Source: Otis tarda (taxonomy: Eukaryota; Chordata; Aves; Otidiformes; Otididae). From it: 64,000 bases of DNA. Every line of letters begins with the position of its first letter. The stretch's first letter is position 1. The notes under the pieces are model-generated. The model did not search any database. It saw only the letters and a program-made list of their open reading frames with translations, and was not told where the DNA came from. The translations under genes were made by a program, and so were the position numbers. This document shows positions 49,201 through 60,795 of this stretch, one piece after another. The DNA lies in the NCBI GenBank assembly GCA_026413225.1, contig CM048553.1:46974001-47038000 (forward strand), given 5' to 3'.

Positions 49201-51380
49201 TCCTAAAATCTGGTAAAGCAATGCTCCCATTCATTGAGCTTGACCCTGTGTGCCATGACAAGGGATGGAAGCGTTCAGAGCTGTAGCTTGCATAAGCAAA
49301 AAGGCTCAAATCCCTCTGGCATCCTCTGTAATGGAAAAAGAGCTGGAAGAAAGTGAAAGAAGTGAAAGAGCCAATGAGTGAAGAAAATAGAGCAGTGGGA
49401 GGTGTTTTGGAGCATCCAAATGTTTTGATACACAAGCACCAGTTCCATGAGATTATCTTTCCTGCCTTGGATAGTGGAGGTTGCTGAAGTGAGACATGGA
49501 TTTTAGCAACATTGGGAGAAACAAAGCAGGAATAGGCAGCATTTGGACACAGCACATACTGTCTGAGCGATTAAACCTTTTTACTTCTGCAGGTTTGTGG
49601 TAATGTGAGTTCTGTGGTAATGTAATGCTGATAGAGTTTGTCATATCTTTAATATGTGATAAGCATGGAGAGAACAGGGATTTCACAGTAAATAGAGGTA
49701 CAGAGAAAGTGCCTTGTAGGGTTCACACTCCATATATCAATGTATTTTAAAACCCAAGTAATTTTGGATGATATCTTATATTTTAATGTATTAGTTAAAA
49801 TATGGTTCATGGTCTAAAATTAAACAGCCTAGGGTGATCATATGGTAGAGGATAAAATATTCATCTCATTATAATTACAGAAATTAAATATAAAAGATTG
49901 AAACCTAGTAATGTTGCATTTTGAAAAAAAAGATTGCATGGTAAATCTGGAGGGTCATGTAAGTAACATCCACTCTAGGATTTTAAAATGTTATTTCCTA
50001 GCCTTAATAAATGCATTTTGTGTTGGATTCAACTTCTTCCTCAGTAAAACAAGCAAACAGTGTTCTTTCACTGAGTCTTGGCATCATGGTACAGAGAATC
50101 TCCATTCTAAAATGTACATTACAATTGATGCATTTTTATATCATGTATACAAATTTGAAATATGGTGGGTTTGCAGTAATGCTACATAAGTAATGAAAGC
50201 AAATACTTCCCTCCCTGCCAAATGCATACACACAGCAGAAAACCCCCTTGAAGTCTACACAATGAGAATGTGAAAAATAGCCTAGAGAAGAGTAATCAGA
50301 GGCAATATAATCTCAGTTTTCAAACAGGCAAAAGGTTTCTACAAGAAGAGACATTCTGGGTCCATCCACTCTGTTATTCTAAATGTAGTGCTCTCAGAGG
50401 TAATAAAAAGCCTGTAATTTGTATCAAGTAACAGCAATTCACCTTCATTATGTACTCCCTCACCTGTTCAGTGAACATCTTAGATACAGCAGTTCTAAAT
50501 TATGGTGAGACTACATGGCTAGGAGCCATCATGGAAAAAAGGCATTGTTACGAGAGAACTAGAGAGGCTGCTTAACTTTAAATGAGGACAGCTCCCATTC
50601 TACCTGTGATTTACTGTTAACTGCAATGACATCAAGGTTTCCTGACTCAATAGCATCTGAAACACAAGTTTCTGGTCTCTCTATGGCAATAACAAGCCAT
50701 AATTACATTATAATAGGATTTTAAATTGAAGAAAGGAATATAGCAAGCAAGTGCAAATACGACTGGGCAGGTTCATCATAAGAGAACATATGGCTATAGG
50801 CAGAAGATCAACAAATCAAAATATATGTAAACATAAACTTAATTCTGACTTCAAAAAATGCTTGTAAAGGAAGGAATACAGTCAGGTAAGCATAAAGAAA
50901 CCTAAAGTCAGCTATTGCCAAACACCTCAGCCTTTTGCTGCCTCTTTTCAAAGTCCAGAAGGGATGATTTAAGCATCATTCTAATAGATAAATGAAAATG
51001 GTAAGGGGTGTTAGAGGTAGATCCCTTCCCTCATTTTATCCTTCCATTATTGCAGACAGAAGCTGTTCCCCTGGAGCACCTTGTTTAATTTTGTTGCATT
51101 TATGACGCTTCCTTTGAATTTTTTGTCGTGTGAGCAACTCCTTCAGTAAAAGCATGGGCTTTTGGGTCTGTTTTATACTCTGAATCTCATTAGACAGGTG
51201 ACATACCTATCTGGGAGGCCTAGATCAGTGCCCACTTAATAATGTGATATCATTTTAATGGTCCTTTCCTTCACTTCGCGGTATTGCTATTTCATGGTTA
51301 TAACACTCAGCAGTGCTAAAGAGAAGCCAAGCACAAGGCCTGTCAGGAAGAGGACCTATTTTAAAAGCATTTTGATTATA
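40201..51380. other. Unique AT-rich DNA, no recognised gene
   Basis: Eleven kilobases with no identifiable interspersed repeat and no gene. Low-complexity A-rich runs lie at about 44024-44050 and 47651-47700, and a 12-bp tandem duplication (gccactggtgct) at about 44083-44105. Open frames at 42.7-43.0, 47.8-48.1 and 48.6-49.6 kb overlap on opposite strands and carry no motif. Confidence 0.55.
47651..47700. repeat. A-rich low-complexity run
   Basis: Sixteen A residues are followed by A-rich sequence with C interruptions. It could be the decayed tail of a retroposon in plus orientation, but no recognisable body or target duplication was found on its 5' side. Confidence 0.75.
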
Positions 51381-51385
51381 GTATG
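51381..51385. repeat. Target-site duplication GTATG, left copy
   Basis: It directly precedes the element start TGTATTGG and is repeated exactly at 51575-51579. Confidence 0.85.
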
Positions 51386-51574
51386 TGTATTGGTTTTGTT
51401 TAGGTGGAGGGGACATGACACTACAGTGGCAGCTTCTGCAAGAAGCTGCTAGAAGTTTCCTTATCTCAGAGCTGAAGCCTTTTGTTATATCATCTTTCCC
51501 CCATTCCCTTGGAGGTTGGGGAGAGTGAGTGAGAGACTGCGTAGCTTGGTCTCGAGCAGGGCTAAACTACGACA
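51386..51574 (+). mobile_element. 189-bp internally deleted LTR of the same ERV family
   Basis: It begins TGTATTGGTTTTGTTTAGG and ends CTAAACTACGACA, flanked by exact 5-bp duplications GTATG. Its first ~85 bp match the U3 start of the large LTR read on the minus strand (shared block around gcttctgc..gaagctgctagaagt). Its last ~75 bp match the opposite end (shared block gagactgcgtag...gggct-aactacgaca). Everything between, including the TATA-like box, polyadenylation signal and GC-rich modules, is absent. Either a full LTR lost about 1 kb after insertion, or a short deleted variant was itself mobilised; the exact duplication fits both. No internal retroviral sequence is present. Confidence 0.87.
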
Positions 51575-51579
51575 GTATG
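51575..51579. repeat. Target-site duplication GTATG, right copy
   Basis: Exact match to 51381-51385, immediately after the LTR terminus ACGACA. Confidence 0.85.
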
Positions 51580-54500
51580 GACCAACAGCTTTCATGACAA
51601 GGTCCGGGTTGATTTTCTCTATTCTTCTCTGAATAAGGTATTTCATTGACTATGTTTGTGCTCTTCCTGTTGACTTCAGAATGGCTCTTATATACAAAGG
51701 TCAGATGACCAAACCTCTAGTAATTTACTCTTCCATGCAATATTATTTCTTTTGTTACCATTTTAAAGGAAGACCTCTCCAGCAAAATAAGAAATAAATT
51801 ATTTTTAGTGAAAGAAAACAACTGTTCTCTTCTTAAGTAGGAAAATAAACACAATTATTTAGACATACCTATGATGTAGAAAGTAGTGATCCATTATATC
51901 CTCTCAAAGTAATTAATGTAAGTAAATGGTGCAGTAATTTTGGAAAATATTTTCATCACATCCGCAGAAAATTTGTATTGGTCATATTCTACCTGCCTCC
52001 TTTCTTTTTTTTTATTTTATATTTTTTAATTTGCTCTTTTCTTAGAGCAAGCTAAAGCTAATTGTACATCTAAAGTCAAGGTTTGAGGCATTTCAAGCTC
52101 CACTCTGCCCCAGCTGAAGACATTTCTAGTCTTCTGATAAGATATCTTGGAAATATATTTTCCAAACTTGAAGAATGAAATGTTCCGTAAGAACATATGT
52201 AGGAACCTATATGCATATATTCAGTTTTGAACCTTTACAATAGCTAAGCCATGTTGGTTTCAATTGGCAGTGAGTTCTGATTCTGCAAATCTATAATGTT
52301 ATATTATATATACATTTACATAAACCTACAGAAAGTAATATATGTGTATTGGTTTTTTGTAAAAGTAATGAAAGAGAGTCAGAGTTCTGACTTACTTTCT
52401 AATTTAGGAGGGAGAGAAGGATTTGTTTTTGTTGGGTTTTTTTAAGTATTTGTTATTGGCTGTCAGTCAAGTTGTCATCAAATGCAGTCAAATATGATGA
52501 TCTTTCCTTTGGTCTTGTCAGCAAAGCAGATGGCATTTTACTCTTCATTGTTTCTCTAGTTTTCTGCTCAAAATGCTATAAATTAGATTAAATTTAACAT
52601 CTTCCTTGTATCAAGACTGATTTTTTTTTTTGTAATTAGATATTTTAAAAGCCTCCAGCGACTTTGACTGTATTCTTCTTTTCCTCCTTGTGTAAAACAG
52701 CACCAATCAAATGGAAACCTGCACTTGTGTCACAGGCTCGCACCGAAGGTCCTAAGCCATGTTTTTCTGGTGTCATGAAGAACAGGAGGGTTTAAGGAAC
52801 CCTTTCCCTCCTGCAGGAAATAAGAAGTTGGGCTTTTTTTTTTTTTTTTGTCCTGTGGCAATGGATGGCTTGCTAGGTGAGGATAAGCGAAAGTCCTCTG
52901 ACATGACTCCCACTTCATTTCATGCAACCCCTTTGAACTACTTGCATTTTTTTAGAGTCAGGAATAAGTATTAGTTGTGTACACCCCAGATGTCAGAGCA
53001 ACTGTATGCAATGGATTTCTGTAGCAGATGTGCATGTGCCAGTATTCCTGTTTCCCTGCCTTCTCCATAACAGTTGAGGTCAAATTTGATTTCATGTCCA
53101 ATTAAACATGTTCAGCTGTTAAATAACTAAAAAATGGCAGATGTTAGGGCTGCTTCCAAAGCTATGGTTGCAGCAACAACAGCAAGAGGGAAAAGATTGC
53201 ACATTCTCTGATTATAAAGACAATTCTTTGGCTTTTCCTCATCCACATACCAAAGCAAGTAAACCACTGTTAATCTTAACATCAGCAATCTGAACCGGAA
53301 ATTAGACCTTGTCCATTATTTATGAGGATGGGTAGAAAGTAAATAATCTTGTTTAGCATTAAATTGCAAATTTGGAGAGTGATATGCTGGTTTTGGATGA
53401 TATGACATAGAGAAATAAATCTTACTGCTCTCACAATTTAACACATCAGATTCTAAAGGCATGAAAGTTGTTTTATTTACTGAATCCCCTTTGATTATCT
53501 TCCTCCTTTGGTCTTACATGTTGATGCACACTGTTTTGTAAGAGACCAAAGTAAAATTTGGGTATACTATCAAGACGGAAGAAGGAAACTATGGGCCCTA
53601 AGCCTCCTTTCAATTACACCAATGTAAAGGAATAATTGAATTGAAATCAATGACATTTCACTGGTGTGAGACCTGGTGACAGCTATAAAGAATCTAGTAA
53701 AGTAAAAGATAGTTAATGCGTTTGTTATTCACTGTGTTCAGTGGCAGTACCTGCTTTTCCATTGCCAACATTTAAATATTAGGCCACAATAAAATCCGCT
53801 GGTTGTGCGGTTGCCATTGCAAACCTGGTGCTTTGATATAAAGGAAAAAATCAAATGTGACAATAAAGTGGTTGTCTGCCATTGGCAAATTTTAAGGATT
53901 TCTTATTTAACAAGAAGATACATTCTTTCCCCACTCCTTCATAGTGTTTTTTGTTTCCCTGTTCCCCCAGTGTCACTTTTAAAGCCTTGTTTCCTGAGTG
54001 ATGGTAGGAAGATTAATCCTTTTGCAAAGAAGTAAGGACAATTTCCCTTAACTGCGCTCCAGGCTGCTTTCCTTGTTGCCATCACTCTGCAACTACTCTA
54101 TATGAAATGGCCCATATTTACAATCAGAAAGATAACTTTTTGAATGTGTTGGAGGCTACTAACTCTATAAAAATAAGCTAGCATTTCCATTTAACTACTA
54201 CCCTGGAGTCTTCTCACTTACATGTTATGGATCATTGTCAGCACAGAAAATCAAGCTTAAAAAAAACATGCAAAAGGGCTGGATGCACCTGTTAAATTAC
54301 TAGAGCTTCTTGCATGTCTCAAAAGTACTTTCTGGGGATGCTGATGTAAACTCAAACAGAAAGTCCAGTTTTCTAAATGTCAGCGATGTAGCACACTCCC
54401 AAGTCTGCCTCCAAATTTAATTTTCCTAAGTAATGCTGCCTTTCCCCCCCTCCCTCCCCAAATCTTTAGTTTTGATCCAGTAGCTTTTTACCTCAGTGTT

Positions 54501-57020
54501 TTCCCTTTTTGCCTTCCTCAGTGAAGCTACACTCAGGAGCGTAGCCTAAAGTGATTTAGTCCTTTTTTTACAATATGTTGCCTGTAAGAATATATAGTTA
54601 TTAGGAAGATATTTTTCTAATCCATTGCATACTCTTCCCTATGCACTACTTCCATTACAGAAGAATTCATTAGCTGATTGACTCCTATCTTTTTGCTTAC
54701 AGAGCCTGGTAATGTTATCAGCTCTCAATCTAAATCCCAGTCAAACTCAATGTTGCATGGACATGAAAGACCAGGCTAAGGCTATATCTGCACTGAGGGA
54801 CAGCGAGATCAAACAGGAGGAAATTGGATCTTTGTTCAGCAACTAAAAATTCCTTATGTGCAGCACTATGTCCCTTCAAGAAAATAAGTTGGTAGCTTCT
54901 TCAGACACACAGGAGGCCATATCTGGTAATGCAAATGGGCATTGATCCACTGACATTACTGGAGCTATTTGGATCAAAACCAATGAGGGACCTGGCCCTG
55001 TAGCCTTGCTTTTTTATGTTTTTTTTTTTTCTTGTGGAGAGGCTTCCAGTTAGAATCAACAGAGATGGTTTGTTGATGAGGTTCAGTTGCTTTCCCATGA
55101 GAAAGGTTTGCTAAACTCCATTCTAGTGTTTTTTGCCCCATGGCTTGGGGGTGTTCACCAACAAAATCACCTAAGTTCCAGGAACATAATCACCAGATTC
55201 ATCTTTTATCCAGTCTTTCGGGATCAATAAACCATTTGCATTTGAAATGTTAGTAAATTCTTAATCCATCTGCATAATATTAGACTGACTGCAAGGTTAT
55301 CAACTGCAACCTTTGGTATGCACTTGGACTTCAAACCTATGTTGAAATGTCATTCCTTCTCTAGGTGTATGCAAGTTACTTAACTAGTTCCATTTGTTTA
55401 ATTACAAAAAACAGGGTTTGTGTGACTATTGTAGATTTGCAGGTGATGACATAGAGGATAATAGCTGGACTCTTGCTTATATAAACTGCTTAGCAAATAT
55501 ATTCTTCTGTAGACTGGAAATGTCCTTCTCCTTTTAAGTTTCCTTTGTTGCAACCAGAGCAGATGTAGGCTGATTAACATAAAAGGCAGACTGTGGGATG
55601 TTAAAAGGTCTTGAAATATTTGGAGCCTGTATAAAATTATGTAATAGCCATCACATATATGGTGCCATATATCCATTTTTACACAAGTAGTTGATGTATC
55701 ATACTTTAAAAGTCCTTTAGCTAAAAGTTTTGCAAGTGAATGCCTATAATCTGACATTTACACCTATATTCAGACACATAAATAAAAATACCTTACTAAA
55801 TATATAAATAAAGGTACATGGCTTGGTATTCCTTTAGACTTACAGCTTACATGGTGACTGGTGATTTTGTAAATAATATTTCTTACATAGAACTGCTACA
55901 GCATGTCAGACAAGAAGGTGACCTTCCCAGTATCTTTGGCAACGTCTAATAGTGGATGCTTTAGAGAGAGTATTAAAAAATGACAAGTATATAGTGACAC
56001 TTCTATCAGCACATCCTCCCAACTTCTGTCAGTTTACCATGTTAGCGGCACCTCTTGGGTTCACGTTTGCATCTGTACTTGATAGCCATTTCAGGATTTT
56101 TGTTACATGACTTTATCTAGGAATTTTTTTGAATCTCTTAATAAATGTGTTCTCTTGTGGCCATGAGTTCCAGTGCTGAATTATTTATTGTGTTAAATTG
56201 TTCTTCTCTTTTGTTTCTTATTTAATCTCCTAGCTTTAAAAATAGTAGTGTGGCAAGCTTCATCTCTCCTGGTCTCTAATTATTACTTCAATATTTTAAG
56301 AATTATTTAAGAGTGCAATTTCCGCTTGGAAAAAAAATATGGTTCTCTTCTTTCTAGTAGTTCTTTAGCGTTAACTAGGCTAAACTTTCCTCTCATGTAG
56401 ATATCATCCACTAGCTGCCAGGAGGCAGACAATGACAGTACCATATGTCAGTTTGCAGTGTTCCCAGGTGGTAGGTAAATGATTTCCAAACACAGGAACA
56501 GATTGGTGATGTTTTATACTCCTTGTTCTCCAAGGAAAAACACTTCCCATATAGCTCACTGTCATAAAAGCAAGTCAATTTCTTCAAATACTCTTAAAAA
56601 GTTGTTTCTCAAAATGCTAAAATTAGAACACACCTAAACATTTCAGATAAATTAGAATAAAGAAATGAATCCTCAGCTGGAAAATGTATTGCAGAAGCTC
56701 ATAGATCTCCTCCCTTTCTAACTTGTTATACTGTCACACACGTTTTTTAAAATTTGTGTTTCTGACAAACAGGAACTTTCTGATACCTACTAGAGATATG
56801 GAAGCAGCTTCTTAAAATGAGGATAGTGTTTGCTAATGGTACACCAGTACCTTTGAAAGCTTGCAAGGATTACCTGTCCAATCTGCACAGCAAATTTTAG
56901 CACTAGGTGAGAAATACATTTGCTGTTGGCTTTAGTGTGCCAAACCTACTATTCCTACTTAATGCATCTTCTTCACATTTGTGCTACTATTTCAAACTGC
57001 TTGTTAAGGAAAAGATCATT
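51580..57020. other. Unique AT-rich DNA, no recognised gene
   Basis: No gene or interspersed repeat recognised. T-rich runs occur near 52009-52030, 52621-52632 and 52838-52850. A C-rich run at 54444-54459 is noted separately. The 119-codon minus-strand frame at 55398-55757 is leucine- and tyrosine-rich with no motif and is regarded as chance. Confidence 0.55.
54444..54459 (-). other. G-run cluster, possible G-quadruplex
   Basis: The minus strand reads GGGGAGGGAGGGGGGG, three runs with the last long enough to be split into two G triplets. It is quadruplex-compatible but less canonical than 35282-35300. Confidence 0.45.
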
Positions 57021-57380
57021 ATCATAGAATCTTAAGGTTGAAAGAGACCTCCAAGATCATCAAGTCTACCCATCAATCTAACACCACCATGCCTACTAAA
57101 TCATGTCCTGGACTGCCACATCTACACGTTCTTTGAACACCTCCAGGCATGGTGACTCCACCACTTCCCTGAGCAGCCTGTTCCAGTGCCTGATCACTCT
57201 TTCAGTAAAGAAGAGTTTCCTAATATCCCACCTAAACCTTCCCTGTGGCAACTTGAGGCCATTTCCTCTTATCCTATCACAAGTTACTTGGGAGAAGAGA
57301 CCAACGCCCATCTCCCTACAACCTCCTTTCAGGTAGCTGTAGAGAGCAATGAGGTCTCCCTTCAGCCTCCTCCAGACAAC
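57021..57380 (-). mobile_element. CR1 LINE 3' end, distinct subfamily, RT C-terminus intact
   Basis: On the plus strand the copy starts 'atcatagaatcttaaggttg' and passes through 'catcaatctaacaccaccat' and 'acacgttctttgaacacctc'. On the minus strand the RT C-terminus is open, with [55 protein letters not shown], and a stop. The 3' UTR and residue choices (VESPCLEVF rather than VDAPSLETF) place it with the 1675-2148 copy rather than with those at 13.6, 19.1 and 31.2 kb. Similarity ends near 57380. Confidence 0.94.
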
Positions 57381-58539
57381 TAGAAGAACCCTCATTTTCA
57401 CAACTGACACGGTTAGCTTTTCCAGGACAGGAGTCTCTCAGACTCTCCAGATTCAGTTACTGTTCTTTGTGTAAGAACTCCACTGCTCTTGGCACCAGAG
57501 TAATGAATCCTTGTGATGGATGGTTAGATTTCTCTGTTATTTAGAATACGGGAGACTGAAGTTGCTCTTAAACTCAAGAAGGGCAGGACAATGGAACTGT
57601 GCTGCTCACATGTCAGGTGTTGTTTGCCTTGACTTAAATAATCTGTGTTCAGCATGTCTGCCATTTTTACTAAGAAAAATATTGGCAATTCTTTATAACG
57701 AAAGCAGCCAAAGACTGAAATATCAGAATTTTTCATGTGTTTTTGTTTCCTGATCAGCTGTACAAAAGCATTCATTAAGGACCTTCATAGAATCTTCCTT
57801 TGTAGAGGCAATAGATTTTAATTATACGGTACTTTTAAGAATGTGAAAAATACTGCAGTTCATTGGAGAACATGACCTGAGCATTCTCCTTATAGTTACT
57901 GCTGCATCTAGATAGAAATGTTTTACTCCCCCACAATAAACATGTAAAAATATTTTCTCTAATTTATGTGGCATATGCAATAAATGATATGGCAGAGATC
58001 TTCAAGTGATTGAATGTGGGATGATACTCATGACTTCAGCGCTCCAGAGTAACTAACCCTTCCCCTATTCCTCCTGCTTCTTATCACATTGTCAATCACA
58101 TGTTCCTTCTTCTCTGAGTGCAATACACTAAGGTTTTTTTCTGCTTCTCTATCAGTCTCCTTTAATCAAAATATGAAACCAATATGGTTAGAGTCACATT
58201 GTCAATCCATTGTATTAACGGGTTACAGTTGTTCAGCACAGATTCTGCTCCTTCCTCCATAACTTAAAATAATCCTTAGGGGAGATCCAGAATAAACTTG
58301 TATCTTCAGTAAAATGCCAATGATGTCTGCACGATGATACAACAAGGAATGAGAAATAAATGATACATCATCATCTTCTAAAAATATCACTTGGCATTGC
58401 TCAGAATTAACTGCTGACTGTTCAGATCTTATAATTTTTACTGAGTACAGTAGTGGAGGTCATTGCATTTTTTATTAGTGTTTGCATGACCATGAGATGA
58501 GAGAAGTATAATTTGGCATCACTTCGTCAGAAGGGTGTC

Positions 58540-58586
58540 TGTCCTGGTTTACAGCTATTATTTCTGTACTGTGATATATTTTTGAG
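58540..58586 (+). mobile_element. Possible remnant of another avian LTR start
   Basis: 'tgtcctggtttacagct' resembles the 5' end of a widespread avian LTR (TGTCCTGGTTTCAGC type). After an apparent deletion, 'actgtgatatatttttgag' resembles the segment that follows in that LTR. No other end or target duplication was found, so this is only a suggestion. Confidence 0.25.
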
Positions 58587-60047
58587 CTTTAAGGTGATCA
58601 GGTTTCACTTAGTATGTAGACTAAGAGAAAGTTGGCAGCTTATAGGCAGTACATGAAACATTTGGCATCTACTGAAAAATAAGTTAAAATTAATTCATTT
58701 TTTTCTCTGCTAGTTTGCAGATGGAAAATTTATTTTTTCAAAGTATTTCTGTGTAATAAAATTCTGAGATTTTATTTATTTGTTTATCTTTCTTATTTTA
58801 CTTATAATTCATGTGGGACTTATTGTGTTTAGATATTTAAAATGGAGAGGTAAATTAAATGAAATTTTATACCAGTCATGCCAACATGAGTTGGACTGAG
58901 TTGAAAAATTTGAATCTGGTTTCACATCCAACTCTCCTTATGAGTCAAAGAAATATGACGACACTGGAATCACGAATTCTGGAACAGCATACTGTGTAAG
59001 TAAAAGGCAAATATGGGTATGGAGGGAAAATACCAAATTTAGTTTCAGAGTTTGGATCTGATATTTTGGTTCAGGTCAAACTCCTTTTGTCTTTCTCAAC
59101 TTTAAATTCAGAAATATGGGTGTTGCATACCCTGTTGTTAGATTCCCAGAAACAAAGCAGTTCCCACTAGCTGCTTTCCATTTCTTCATGCTTGGCTTCC
59201 CATCATCCTTTTCAGTAAATCTGCAATGCAAACCGAAACTTGATATTTAATGTAAAGATAAACTTATTTATTACTACTGAGATATAGAATTTAAAGCATG
59301 GGAAATTGTGTAGTCTCACTTCAGTGCACTTTGCCATTGATGGTATCTCTCAGTTTACTTCTTAAATATTGGTGGTTACTGGAAGCTGGATCAGAACCTG
59401 AAGTCAGTTCTCATTTTTCACCCTTACTTAGGCAACATTCTCTGGAAATTAGTGTGATATAAACAAGCAGGAGTTTAAGCAATACTTCATAACTGGGTCT
59501 GTTGCAAAAGGAGCAGTGTGTGGTACCAAAAGGCAGTGCTGGTCTGCGTTCTCTCTTAGCTGGTCCTGGCAAAGCTACTCAAAGGGATGACACATCTCTG
59601 TTAGTCTCATTCTCATGCAAAGCCAGTGGAAATGCTGTATGTTGGATAAAGCAGTGAAGATAAAGATGGTAACAGAACTGTGAAATAAAGCAGTGGGCCA
59701 GGTGCTGAGAAAACAGTCTGGTTTTACTCCATTTGCAGATAAAGTTGTGACCGACTTTAATCATTTCACTTGTACTAGGAATTAATTAGGACCTTAAGGT
59801 TTGACCAGTACTGACTAATCGCTCTAATAATCTACAATGTGCAACCTAGTTATACTGTGCAAAGGGCAGTAATAATTACAGGTTATAAATAACTTGGTAG
59901 ACAAAACATGAAGACAGAGACCTTTCATTGTGTTTTTAAATGAAATCACTACCTTTTGATCTTTTTTCCCTTTGATTTCTTATTGAAGAAAAGATAGTAA
60001 TCTCACATTAATATACTGCCTTTCACCTCAAAGTACATCAAAAAGGC

Positions 60048-60073
60048 ATACACACATAGTAGCATGTGTGTAT
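60048..60073. repeat. Perfect 10-bp inverted repeat, 6-base loop
   Basis: atacacacat and atgtgtgtat are exact reverse complements around agtagc. It could form a small hairpin. Given the alternating purine-pyrimidine arms, chance in a CA/TG-rich context is plausible. Confidence 0.7.
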
Positions 60074-60398
60074 AATGTCTGTGAGTTTGTGTCTTACATA
60101 AATATGAGGCTTTTTATTTAATACGAAGTAGCAAGGAGACAGAGGCTAAGAGGATGAAGTAGGAAAAAAGCATTTTAAATTTTTTGGGCATTTAAGTCCC
60201 TAGAATACAAATATCCAGGTTGGACTGGTCCTGGGAAAGGGATTCCTGAACTTTTTAGGCCATGTAGCACTCTGCATTTCTGGTTTATCAATGCAAAGCC
60301 ATCATCTTCATGACAATATGGTTGCACAGGTTGGGCAGAGATCGCTTACTGTGGCCACCATGACACTGGAAGCAATCTCATCAAAACCATTGGGATTT

Positions 60399-60602
60399 TC
60401 AGTGATCTGTGAAGGCCAAAAGGATCACTTCTGTTTCATCATCTGGATGACAATCACACCCGTCGCCGTGGTGGTGAGGAACTGCATAGGCGCTGATTTG
60501 GCAGAGCAACTGTTGCTGGTCCTGTGGCTTTGGACTGGAGCTCCCACTGTCAAGTACGGTGCTGGTCTGATCCTCCTGAGCTTGTGAAAACCAAGGCCAT
60601 AA
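60399..60602 (-). other. Putative terminal exon or decayed gene fragment, minus strand
   Basis: A very good acceptor on the minus strand (cattctctatgcatttctgctacag) is followed by a 67-codon open frame beginning LWPWFSQAQEDQTSTVLDSG. It contains AYAVPHHHGDGCDCHPDD and ends LLAFTDH before a stop. The patch is GC-richer than its surroundings and has CpGs. After that stop a neighbouring frame stays open (ITENPNGFDEIASSVMVATV), which would fit a frameshifted pseudogene. Against this, the plus strand is also open here (98 codons from 60291), and I recognise no family in any frame. If the upstream exon at 60707-60795 were spliced on, the phase would give a different, shorter tail. Confidence 0.22.
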
Positions 60603-60706
60603 CTGTAGCAGAAATGCATAGAGAATGAAGGAGCAGTAGTCCCTCCCCAGAGCTGATTGCTGTGTGGCAGTAGACAGCATTTAAGAACCATTTTGTCATT
60701 CCTTAC

Positions 60707-60795
60707 CTGCAATAAGCATTACACAGGGCAACCAAAGTAGAGGAGGAGCATCAGACAGCTCAGAATGAGTGGCCCAAGAGGCATGTGCAATGATG
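60707..60795 (-). other. Putative exon with hydrophobic segment, minus strand
   Basis: An acceptor with a long pyrimidine tract (gttttttctgtccgttag) and a strong donor (TTGCAG followed by gtaagga) bound 89 bases. One frame is open throughout, 29 codons including SELSDAPPLLWLPCVMLIA, whose second half could be the start of a membrane segment. It lies about 100 bp before the candidate exon ending at 60602, an unusually short intron. Splicing the two would use phase 1 and give VMALVFTSSGGSDQHRT and a stop. Protein not recognised. Confidence 0.2.

Larger units (their letters stand above)
57381..60289. other. Unique AT-rich DNA, no recognised gene
   Basis: Apart from a doubtful LTR remnant at 58540-58586 and a 10-bp inverted repeat at 60048-60073, nothing is recognised. 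The open frames at 57.5-57.8 and 59.6 kb are short and without motifs. Confidence 0.5.

Noticed and set aside
55398-55757. 119-codon minus-strand ORF
   Set aside because: Skewed Leu/Tyr/His composition typical of translated AT-rich non-coding DNA. No motif, promoter or splice support.
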